A stretch of DNA of 64,000 bases, taken from the NCBI GenBank assembly GCA_008711295.1, contig VUYV01000003.1:7778515-7842514 (forward strand), in the 5' to 3' direction. Positions 1 through 12,200 of the stretch are shown here, one piece after another. Under the pieces are notes generated by a model. It was not told the origin of the DNA, did not search any database, and saw nothing but the letters and a program-made list of their open reading frames with translations. Within the stretch, counting starts at the first letter, position 1. Every line of letters begins with the position of its first letter. The translations under genes and the position numbers were made by a program. This DNA comes from Anarhynchus alexandrinus (Eukaryota; Chordata; Aves; Charadriiformes; Charadriidae).

Positions 1-2789
1 AAAAAAAAAAAAAAGATGTGCTTTCACAGGATCTGCTGGGTCCCCATAGATCTCAGTCTTGTTCTTCGTTCATCTACTTATACCCAAATCATGTCAACGA
101 TCTTTCATGAGAACCTCTAGATCAGAACAGATCAGGCTCTGGAGCAATCAGAAAAGGACCTTACTTTATCAATAAACCAGAGACACCTTCACACTTCCAA
201 AAAAGCAGCCAAAGTTACCTAGTTATAGACTACAGTTGTTCCTCTGATTAACAGGAGCTCAGTAATAGTTTTTCCCAAATTTAAGGCAACTTAAAGAAAC
301 AACTTTCTCTCCTTAGTATGTGTTATAAAGGACTGTACTCACATTACACATTCTATGCACCTCCTTAAATTATCAGAAACATTCACAGCCACTGTTTTTA
401 CACAGTGCATACATAAAAAGACACTGCGTTTTTGACATAGGTAAAGGAATCGTGAATTTCTTTATGTTTTGTTTTCTGCCCTCAAGACAAGGGAAATAAC
501 ATTTCTCCAGGCAAACTTCCTAGCCCATGCTTGTACAGTGAAAAAAGTGGAAATAGACCACTCATGAAAAAATGGTTATCATCTACATTTTATTGAGAAA
601 GACCTAAAATTCGTTAACTGTAGTAATGGAATGCAGAAATCTTTTTAAGTTTGTTTTCAAGCAATTTCTGGGTCAAAGAAGAAAAGAGAACAGTTCTGGG
701 TTCCTCCCCCCAAACAGCATATCTAAAATTCAATCTATTTTTATGCAAATGTTTATGAATAAGCTTACAGTCTTCTTACAGCTGAAAGTGAAATGATGTA
801 TAGGAAGAATGAAAGTAATGTTAAAGTATGAGCTAATAATTCCACTGGGGTACACTGGTGATATCCGATACGATGAGAGAAATTTGCAAAGCAACCATAC
901 ACCTGAAATTGAAGCCACTGCGTGTTCTACTTGTTAAAAACATGAATCTGGTCACAGTTAAGAAGGAAAAATAAAATAATGGTGTACACAATTACCCTTA
1001 ACCCTCTGCCAATGCACCATTTCAACTTACTGCTAGAAGCAGATGGGCAATTCTACAAAAGAATTTGAAATACAAAAGACTTGAGGGCAGGGGAGTTGTT
1101 GTTGCTTGCTTTTCAAGCCTGCTGCTGTTTAGAGGCATTTCAGCTTTTTATTTACAGACTGAAGCTGTAAGTAGTTACAATCACTTCTCAAAAGTCAAAG
1201 AACAGCAGCATCCAGCAGAGAGCAGCTCCTTGCCTTTATCTTGCTGTTTTTATCCCCTGCTTTATGTTTTAATGGTTTATTATCAATCTCTAAATTACAG
1301 AATGTGTTTAGGTTTTTTTTTTTTTTTTTTCCTCTCTCATCCCCTGAAATGGATTTAAAGCATCAATCCATTAAGAAAAGGCAATCATAGAAGCTGGAAG
1401 AAGTGAGGTAGTGCTGTGGGGTCAAGTTTTAAAAAACTCCACCACATTTAAGTGCATCTCACATTGCATGTGTACAGAAATGTGCTTATGAAAATACACA
1501 TATTGATTAGCTCAGAAGTGAAACTTTGGGAAGACATTTGGGTAGTCTGAACTTTTCAGCTACACTTGTGTCTACTTTGGCACCTGCACTAAAGTGCTTT
1601 CATGGACACCCCCTGCACACCTACAGAAAAGTGCTTCAGACAACCACTGAATTAGTTGATCACTGTAGTGTGGCCAATGGGCAAAAGTTTTCTTTCAGGA
1701 GTCTGTATGAATTCTTTGGACCAGACTCGCACGTCCACACTCATGAAGCTGCTTGGTACCTTATCACATACCTCTGCGTTACTTACATCAGAAAAGATGC
1801 ATAAATAACTCACCAAAAAGGATCTGAAGCAGGAAGAAAATGCGCAGTTAAGGAAAATAAGAGTTGTATCTGTTTCACTTAACAGAAAAGAAAGATAGAG
1901 AAATGACTACACAGTAAGTGCTGAGGAACTGTTTTAACTCAGAAACCGGTGTAACGAAAATGAATGGCAAATTAAAAGTACAAACAATGCACCAACATCT
2001 ACAATGAAGCTGGTAGTCAGTGGGGAAAAAAAAAAACAGACACAGTGTATGTTCCACTTTTGGTACTGCTCAGAGCTTTTATAGAAGAAACATCTGTCTG
2101 TCTAATAAAAGCCACAGACACCAAAAATGAAGGAAACTGGGTGACTTAAAAGTGTATGCCACCTTTGAACTACACTTTGGGGACAAATTCTGCCCTCCTT
2201 TGGATACAACCAGTTTTCAATGAACCTATTTGGAACAGCGCCTGTATGGAATTTCTAATACACCATTTGAGTATTATGGTCACACCGTTATCTTCTGGAC
2301 AAAGAAATCCATCAAAGTAGACATCAGTTTGATAGAGCAAGAAGTTCAGAATGAAACTAAACTTGTAAATGTGAACTCAGTACATTCTCTATGAAAAATG
2401 TTGTCATTCTCTTGCTTCATAATTACCTTTTTTTCTTTTTCTTGGAGTTTTATAATACTGATTTAAAGACAACCCCCCAACTTTCCACACACACCTGTGT
2501 CACGTTCCAGATGTGAAATCCACTGTTTAAAACAAAACTGAGTATTTCCTTTGCTTAAATTACTGTACTAGTTTCTGTAAAAGGACCTGAAGTTTACGGT
2601 TCTGTTTTAGCAGAGTCAAGACGTACATTTTGCTGCAAAACTTAAGTTTGGTACATGCTTAAGTGCTCTGCTGAATTAGTTTCTCATAACAATTTCCTCC
2701 TCCACAGCAGAGTTCATGCAATAACTTTGCTGGTCACTGACAAAACAGCATTTGGACATAGAAGACAATTGTTAAACAGCTTTTCCTCC
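1..2789. other. Downstream flank of DROSHA, no gene seen
   Basis: No exon, RNA gene or confident repeat was recognised. It starts with a 14-nt A run cut by the window edge and has an 18-nt or so T run near 1312-1330. The longest frames are 60-97 codons with no family resemblance. A stretch near 2175-2270 vaguely recalls an old amniote repeat but is too eroded to name. Confidence 0.6.
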
Positions 2790-3107
2790 TACAAGCTTTT
2801 GAAATTCATATTTTATTACTTCATACAAGACAGTAAAAATAATAAAAATAATCCCACAACTTTTCATAAAAATTAAAAGGATTTAAAAACAAATCTTATT
2901 AAAAAGCCAAACAAACTTCACACTTAAAACCAAACTAAAGAAATACTATATATACACATACACTTTTTAAAGAAGAGATTATGATTTTCTAGTTGATATC
3001 AACAGGCACTCTTCATTCATCATCTGCAAGAAACTAGGTTAGGTCTCCATAGGCCACAGTCAGAGTTATTAAGTAAGTAAATATGCCACTGCTTCTGTGC
3101 CCTCCTT
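2790..3107 (-). other. DROSHA: DROSHA 3' UTR (short form)
   Basis: The stretch between the stop codon and the polyadenylation signal is about 290 nt and AT-rich, especially near the end where T-runs alternate with AATAA-like words. It has no intron signs. The 3' boundary is estimated from the signal at 2812-2817 and may be off by about 15 nt. Confidence 0.7.
2812..2817 (-). terminator. Canonical AATAAA polyadenylation signal of DROSHA
   Basis: The plus strand reads TTTATT here, so the transcript has AATAAA. It is the first canonical signal after the stop codon; a variant AATAAG lies closer to the stop, near 2896-2901. Cleavage would be expected about 10-30 nt further on, near 2785-2800. Confidence 0.7.
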
Positions 3108-3238
3108 TTATTTCCTTGCTTCTTCAGTCTCATCTGGCTCTCTCTCTTGATGCTCTCTTTCCCACCTCATTTCTTTCAACTCTTGTCTGTACTTCCGTTC
3201 AATGAACCGTTTCTGATGGGCCATCTGGGGAAAGTTAT
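3108..3238 (-). CDS. DROSHA: DROSHA last coding exon: C-terminal tail and stop
   Basis: Completes Y1332 and encodes residues 1333-1374, starting NFPQMAHQKRFIERKYRQE and ending EREPDETEEARK, then TAA at 3108-3110. The tail after the dsRBD is highly charged. The last few residues are EEARK where I recall EDIKK in human; length is the same. Acceptor GTCAG. The exon continues into the 3' UTR. Confidence 0.98.
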
Positions 3239-6200
3239 CTGACACAAGGAGAAATATTTTACATTAATAAACAAACTGGTAACACAGAAAGCCTCAGCTC
3301 TTATATTTAAAAAAAAAAAGAAACAAAAAAACTTTGATGAGATTAGGGGTAGGAGGGAATAATATTATCACCATTTTTACTCATTTATTTCTAATAATCC
3401 ATACTAAACCAGGGCTGTGTGTCATAAGACTTCGGTTTCTTTATGATTTCCACGTCTGTTTTTCTTGCTACAAAGCACTGCCAAATCTAATACACTCACA
3501 AAAACAAAATATAAAATCCTGGTAGAGCAACACAGCCAGGTATTACCTGGATTTTACATTCTGTTCCCTTAGCAACAGGTGGTCGATACTGAAAAATGAA
3601 TGTGAGACTACTGTCAATGTTGTCAGGGTTTTTTGTCTTGTTCTCACTCCAAAAAGCATGAGTCACTGGTTCCAAGCATTGTACAGATGTTTCCATTATT
3701 ATTATTATTTTAGACCATGCAGAATCTACTAGATGCCCCACATTATGGCAGGGTTCCTAATGGGAAAGTAATAGTGTAGCAAAATGGAATGCAGTAAAAT
3801 ATGTTTCTGAAAAAGTTAATGCTTGGCTATGTACCAGAATACAGCCTTAGCATAGTCTTAAGAGCATGGATGAGTGAAGACTGGCTAAAACAGACTAGAC
3901 AAGGCTGAAGTGATGGAGAAATAGCTAGGGGGATAGATGCTTCTGATTACAGACATTTGTCCCTTGGTTGGTACACTAGTTAGAACTGAGGCTGTAAAAC
4001 CAGCTTATATAATTGATCAGAATTGCTCTCAATTTAGTGCCCAGCTGAGGGAATATGATGTTTTCTGCATGACCAGGGTGCTGACATTCATCCGTGTCTC
4101 TGTGCTGCAGAGACCTGCACCCTCCAGCTGGTCAGGAAATGAAGAGGTGGTGGAGTACGTGGCAGACTGCAGTTGGCGGTAAATCCTGCTGGGATCACTC
4201 AGAGCTCTGGGATCAGCACTGGGTACCTATCTGTGTCTGAGATGAACGCCAAAGTTTACTACACTGACCTTTAAAGACAGAAACAAATCTGGGAGATGTC
4301 TCAAAAAAGGACTGCTCTCTCTCTAGTTGGCTACCAAGAGAAAATTTCAGCAGAGGCTCCTCATGGAGGAGTCCCTCGACACCAAGCGTCTTCCTCCTCT
4401 TTCTGGGTCCCAGGTAGCACAGATTTGTTCAGCTAGAGAACATGGTGCAGAAGCCACATAATCTGCAGGAGTTTTGGGTAGAGCAGAATGACTTTCTGCT
4501 GCTTTGTTTTAATGGCTGGTGAAATTTGTGCCTTCTATTATATACTACAGGAATAAAACATTTATTCATCAGTTATTTACAACTCAGACATAGGAAGGTG
4601 TATTTATTTAAACCAGAAAGCAATCTAAACAAAAGCAAATTGTTTTTAAATTGCTGCTGTTTTTAAAAACACTATTGCTTTGTTTAATAGAGTTCTGGGA
4701 TATTTTGTTGCTCACGTGCACCATAAAATGAAAATCGGATTTTCAGCACTGTGCCTATAAGGTGATTCTTTAAGAACTCTGAATAACTCACAGCTTGGTA
4801 GCAACCTGTTTGTTTATAATCCATTTAACATGTTGAGGGCTATCATATATATAAACAGGTACATGAAAATTACTTTTACTTGAAGCTAACTACTTATGCA
4901 TTAAAAAAAAAAACAACCAACCAAAAAAACACAAACAAGAAAGTCTGCTCCACAAATATATACATACTAGAACAGGTGCCCATAGGGGCTGTGGAGCCTC
5001 CATCCCTAAGACAGTCAAAACTTCACTGGCAAGGCACTGAGAAACATGATCTAACTTGAAAGTTGGCTCTGTTTTGAGGGGTGGTTGGAGCAGAGACCTC
5101 TAGAGGTCTATGATATTCAAACAAATACATATGTCAGAAGAGAGTTGAGAAGTCCTTGGACTGATAGATGAAGCTCACAGTTCTGAGTGGTGATACTGTC
5201 ACAAGAAAAAATACTCAAAAAAACCCTTCAGTAACATTTTGCAGATATTCAGTGGAGAAGGGAAGTTACATTTTTCTACTTGTCAAATTTACTGGTGGTG
5301 AGAAGTATATGCCCAGCAGATGGATATAAAAAAATTCTGAATTACAGGGACTCATTGTCTTCTGAAATTTTTAAGCCCTGGGATTTCCAGATGCAGGGAT
5401 AACAGATTAAAATCCTTTAGCATCTGAGGAACTGCATGTCTTTCCTTTGAAGCAAATAAAAGATGTACCTCCTCATGTTCTTCTGAATAGAGAACCTGTG
5501 CTTCACAAAATGCTTGTAATCTATTTGCTTACAATACATCTTTAACTTTAACTCAACTGACTGAAGTTCTTTCATATAAGATGTTTGCATACACTCATTC
5601 CTTTCATATCTGAGACTCCAGTGGAATGAAGGACTGCTCCCACACTGGCTATCCTGTGTATAATTTTGAGAGATGCACACACAGATCACTGGATCCACAG
5701 CTGATATAAGCTGTTCCTAACAGACAAATATTGACTTACACTGGCTGAGGATCTGCCTGCTGTATTTTAACCTAGTGTACTGTATTTTAACCTAGTCTAC
5801 TGTATAATCTGAGATCAAATTTTGTTTTCTAAATTGGCAACTGAAAAGTAACTTTCCTCCCCTAAATCAGAGGATGAGACAACCACACCATCAGAGACTA
5901 AGCAGTCTTATCCCACTACATATTTAAGCATGGAAAAATCTCAATGAGACTTCACTGCACCGGGTTCCCTATAAATTGCAACCTCTGTCACTGATCAACT
6001 CCCTTTAAAAAAAATACCTGTTGATATCATATTAACTTCACCTGTTACAAAATTGTATTGAAAGTACTAAAAGGAAAACCTGCTGCTGAGAAGCTGACAG
6101 CATTCAGCATATAAGTTCTGTTCAAATCTTATCCCCCACAAAACCTGCACCTCTCCTCACTAAAGACTAAGGATGTAAATTATAAATTATTTTCTTTGTT

Positions 6201-9200
6201 GCCCAAATATCTTACATTTTTCAAGTGCGTCCATAGCAGCTCCCATTTCCGCTTGCTGAATACTGTGAAAGCCAAACAAAAACATGTTACGTGAGATCTA
6301 AGTTGTACAGAATAAACTAAAGTTTCTGACAAAGTGGAACACTAGCTACTCTTTTGTAATAAAATTCTTTGGATAACCAGTAGCTAGTAATTCCCAGAGC
6401 GTATGATATATCAGCCTTTCCATAAATATGTGAGCAATAGCACTACAGCTCTGGTGGAATATTTTTAAACTCAGATCAATAACACTAAGAGAATATTCTA
6501 GTCCATTCTTCACTGAAACATTTGCTTTTACTTGAGAGGAAAAAAAAAAGGAACAAAATCACAGAGGTGTGAACGCTCTAAAACCAATGATATTTCTATA
6601 ACCACCACCAGATTTGGTGGCAGAAAAGAAGATGAGGTCTTTGGGGTTCGTGGTTGAAGTCTTTGCAACTTTAGAAACCATTCCAAAATGCATAGAATTA
6701 ATAACACCAGAAAAAAAAAAACCCTGAGAGCCTTGCACCCTTAACTTGCCAGCTTAATTTGGACAGTAATCCAGTAGCAAAGCCAAAGATAAAGTCACTA
6801 TTTCCTGGAAGCTGTTCTGCAGTTTCTAGTCTGAGAGCCACAAATCAGCTAAGCATTGTCAGCCACCTTGTAGGCAAGTTCACCAAAAAAGCTTACGACC
6901 CAAAACTATACAGTTATTGAACCCTTCAGGTAATCCTGAGGCAGAAACTCAGAATAGCTTTAAGAAGGCTCTATAGCTTTCCTTTTCTAATGCCAACCAC
7001 ACATTGTCTATCTCCATGGCTAGTCACACTGCCACGCTCAGACTTTAACACCACGTGATTAATTTCTCACTATACCTTGGGCCTTTACCGCATCCTATTC
7101 TTTCCCCTTTGAAGTAAACAGCTACTGTGTATGTCCTGGCATGAGATGGTCCCACCGTCTGCAAAGTCCTGAAATAAGAAAGACATGATTTATTCAAGCA
7201 GGAAGTATTAAAAAACAGAATCCGTTTGCGGCACGTACATCACCAAGCTTTCAGTCTGGTCAATACATATAGAGGAATTAGTGCAAAGCGTGGAGAAGGT
7301 TGAAAGATGCCTGCATAAATCACATTAACCCAGAGATTACCAGTATGGTGCACAATAAAAAGGAGAAATTTACATAAGATGCACCTTGTTTATATTGGTT
7401 ATATTTACTCCCAGTTCACTCAGGGGCACCATATGAAAATTAAAACTTTAACCCATAAGCAAAAATTCTAACTATAACACAAACTGTTCAAACACTGCAA
7501 AAACACTTGTAATAAACTCATATAAATTGTGTGTAGCTGTGCAATTGCAAATAATCACACCAATATGATTATTGTGTGCACTAAAATTGTAGTCCCTGAG
7601 AGTTGTGCAGTTAGCAAGGTTTTAAAACGACTTTATATTGGACATGGTAGCTCTCTACTGTGAATTATCACAGTACAAAGAAATTTTCCATCAGCTTTGA
7701 AAAGTTAGAGTTTGTTACAAAACAAACTTTCCATTTTAGCTAAAGTCTAGGACATGCATCAACAGGGGGAAAAAAGATAATTCCCTAGACATGCAATGAA
7801 TTGCTTCTTTTGCTGTTTCTTCCTGCTGTCCCAAATCTCTCCCCACTGTCAGCTCGAGTTCTGTCCACTACCTTGTTTCTTTTTGGAAGAAGCACCAATT
7901 TCACATCAATTTTTAAAGTATCTAACTATAGTACTCTGTCTCTGTGTGCTGTGACAAGAGTAAATAAAACCCACCCCAAATTTAAAAACAATAGTATTGA
8001 CTGCAGTGAAACAGATAACCCCAAGAAAAGGAATTTAACAAGATAATAGGAAGATAACAGCATATTACTAGCTCTAAGCTATACTATAAAAATCAATTTA
8101 TCATCACAGCAAAACAAAACAAAAATTTGGTACTTGATACTCAGTGGGTTTTCAAGAATCAGGAATTGTTTCTTTTGTATTCATCTCCCTCACTCAAGAC
8201 AAAGCTGTGAGCCCTCATACAGAGACACTGAGGAGTCTGATTTGCAGAGCATCAGTTGCAGTGTTAAAGCGATCACATTTCTGAAGAGCACTGTTTGTCA
8301 CTCTGACTGAACTGCTACATTTCATTGAAAGCTTTAGGTTCAGTAAATGTGACAAATGCACTTAGACTTTCATTCTTCATACCTTTTTGATATAATAATC
8401 CCAACAACACACACCTTGAACTTTCACAGCCTTTATCTCTTCTTTTGGGAGCTAACATTGCACCCATTCCTACATTTTTGAATGGATATGGATGCCATAT
8501 ACAACATTAATTTTATTATTGCCTCTTTGAAGCAGCTATTACACTATTTTACAACTGAAAGAGAGAAGGGAGATACACCCCATCCAGCTTCAGGTATCTG
8601 AGGTGTACAAGTTAAGAGGTTCGTTACCCTGAACCTCTTCTATCACTATACAAGAGGACATTCGTGGGCTGAACTGCACAGCAAAATTGTCCAAAACTTG
8701 TGTTGCCCTTCAGTGCCTGACTCCGTGGATTAGAAACAGAGCCTACAATCAGGATGTGTAACACAAGGCATTTATTTTGTTTGCATAATAATGTAGAGTG
8801 TAGAGAAACTTCATACTATTACTGAAAATAGAATAGAGGTATCCTGACTTCAAACCCAAACAGCCATTGTTCCTTTCATTTCATTTAAAATACTGCCATT
8901 CCTTACATTAAAAGGAGAACAAATACAGAATGATGCCAATGAAATACTCAATTCGAACATAAAAATTGTATTTTCCCTTGGAACTGCACAAGGTAAAATG
9001 CTTACTAATTCTTCCTTGTAATGGCTTAAAAACACCTAAAGTTTGAAAACACTGGCTCAACATTTTTTATCTTCAGACAAAGAGAGACTGGAGGGCTTGG
9101 ATAACGACAATAAAACCAAACTATTGGAAGAACCTAGGGTGACTGATCACATCTTCTTCCATATGCAAGAAAGACTGATAATTAGCCGTAAGATGTCAGT

Positions 9201-12200
9201 TCTTACTTGTAAAGAGGAATGTCTGGCTCTTTCCCTTCTGTCCTGAGAGTCAAGCAGCACTGTTGAAGTTGAGATTTAGGATCATTCCAATCTTGATTTA
9301 AAATAAACTCCTGTAAGAAGTTCACAAAGATGCTTTTACGATTGAGAGATTGTGGTAAAAGTCCCAAATGCAATAATGTGCTAAAACATAGTGGCAGAAG
9401 AGAAGGAACCTGACTGATCTTACCTTTAGCCGTGGAAAAAAGCATACGTTCATGAAAGTGTGAACATATTCCAAATCTTTATCAATATACAGGGCAGCAA
9501 TAAAGGCTGGGGGGAAGGAAAAAAAAAAGGTAGTTACTCATCCAAGGAGAAAGTTAATGGCTCGCACTTTTAGAAACATGTTTCTCCGAGTACTCTAAAG
9601 CCATATTCAATTAGGTTTCACAGCAGCGATCTGATGAGGGTATTATTATCCTGCATACACAGGAAAAAATAAAGTTGACCAAGAGATTAAGTGACTTACC
9701 CAAATCCACACAGTCATTTAAAGAGCTAGAAAGAACACTCAGCTCCTAATCTCACATTCTAACCAGGAGACCATGGAAACGTACAAATAAATCACTACTG
9801 GGTACCATAAAAAAGTTTTAAATATAAATCACTCTGGTTTGTGTGCTATTTTCATTTGCTTAGAGGATTTGGCAAAAGCCAAGGGGTCTGAATGGCTCAC
9901 AAAATAGATGAAAATATACAAGGTACGGATTAACTTTCTTTGCAGAATATTTATCACTGTTTCCCCTTTCTTTGGAAAGAAGGTAGTACAAACTTCCACA
10001 GATGGACTAAAAAGTAATTTAATTTCTATGAAGCCTTCCCTCTTGTGGAATGACCATTTTGAAACCTCCTAAAACGCAGTCAGGTGAACCACAGAAATAT
10101 TCACCTGCTGAAGGTACTTTATCTTCCATCAGTGACAAGAACGTATTAATGAAACATTGAAACTGCTGTTAAATAGCTCAACTCAGATCACAAGCTTCAA
10201 CTTTCTACACATGCTTTTGACCTGGTCATCATGACCCTCAATTTCTAAGCCTACAACTCTAAGCCATCTGCAATTACACCTCCTTCATGCTTTCACACAG
10301 ACTTCAAAAATCTAGGCTAGTGTTCAAAAATCTGGCTTTCAGAGGTATAGGTTTAATTCATTTGAAAATCTGAACATACATTTTTAATACTGAACCGGGG
10401 GATTTCTAATGGCTTTCTTAAACAAGCCCCAAGGAAAAAGAAGTTGCGCACGTACTAAGCTGTTATAACCAAATTAACTCACATTCCAAGAGATCAGCCA
10501 AAGTCTTCGTTCGAAGAGCTACAGGTCTTTTGGTCTTGTCATTAGTGATGGCAAATTCTTGCATACCCAGCTCTTCTGCCACCTTGGCCTGTGTCCTGTT
10601 GTTCACCAAAGAACTTCTCAACAGCTGCAATAGAAAGAAGTTCCACTCAATGGTAACAATTAGCAACGGCAAACTGTAAAAGGTAGGGAGAGCTGGAGAA
10701 AAAAAAGTTACTTTTATCTTTGAAGCCTCTCCCTTCTCTCAGTTTATTGACATTTTGTTTCAGCACAACTCAAATGATTTACATAAACACACACACACAC
10801 TCATTACTTCTACTGCTGATTTTTCCTTCTGTTTCAACTCTTCTCACCAAATTTTATTTATTCTATGGACACATTACTTCTGTAGATGTCTTGCATTTAA
10901 ATGCTTGTTTGTGAGCTTCTTTGCAATCATATACCATCTGTTCATCAGTCCTGTATTTTTTCAGCTAATCTGCATTTTTCTAGTTTAAGTAATACATAGT
11001 TAGATACATTTTTTCCACATAAAGTATAAACATACAATATTCTGGAGTCTATAGAGCAGTCCCCAGTGTTCACCAAATAAGAAATAAATTGGCAGTAATT
11101 AAAACAAATGCATATTAAAGCAAGACAGTCTAATGTTTCAGAACAAGCAGATGAGGAAGCTGCTCCATTCATTTGGCCAGAGAAGAAAATGCATAGCTGG
11201 ATAGCCTGTACATACTGTTTGCTCTACTGAAGGCTGCTTAGCTGTGCCGATGCATCCCTGACAAAGACCTGGCTCTTACATTTTCAATGTATGACAATGT
11301 CCAGGACAGAGTTCCCTGAAGTGCTTAACCCTGGCTCCAGGCAGATTGCTTAAATAAACATAGAGGTCTGACAAAGATAGAATGCCATACAGCTCAAAGG
11401 AGTATTCTGGAACTTTAGGGTTCCATGCAATTTTCTGAACCCCTGGTTAAGGTGAGGTTTTTTCCTGGTTCTTTGCTTTTTTGTTTTAAATGAAACAACA
11501 TTAATTTAAGAAGTTTGAGATACTATTGCAGGTGGAGGTGGGAGGGAAAGAATGTCTGTCTTTTGCACTGTTCATATGTAATCTAGAGTCGAGAAGTTGC
11601 ATACACATTTTTTCTCACTTTGTCTTCCATGTCACATTTGCTCAGCTTATTAGATCCAAGTTATATGCTACCTGGCTCCAGCACGTCAACTGAGCTTATG
11701 AAAATCAAGATTTATTTGCTGCACTTGATACTTCATCTCTGACAACAGATAAATAAAGAACAGTATGTTCATAATTTGTTTGGCAATGATGTATGAAGCA
11801 GATACTCACAAACTTGATCTTCATAAACTAGGCAGACTGCAGATAGGATTATTACCTGCCTTCCTAAACCTCTGCTTAAACTCATCTTCTACTTGTTCCT
11901 TTCCAAAATACTTCCCTTTTATGTCCTTAAGATAAACAAACAATACTTTCTCCAACAAAATCCTAAGTATGATATGCAACCTAAGTGACAGAAGTGCAGC
12001 ATCACGTGACAAAAATCTGTTTCTTGTAATGGGAGAAGAAGGATCTCTTTTGTTGTGTTTGTAGAGTATTTATTTTGATGGGACCCATAATCATAGAATG
12101 ATTAGTAGTATCATAAAACAAAGAGCGATATACACACTACATAGTGAATTAGAGATGGAAAAAATCCCCCAGTTATCCTTCTAGCACTGCGGTTATCAAC

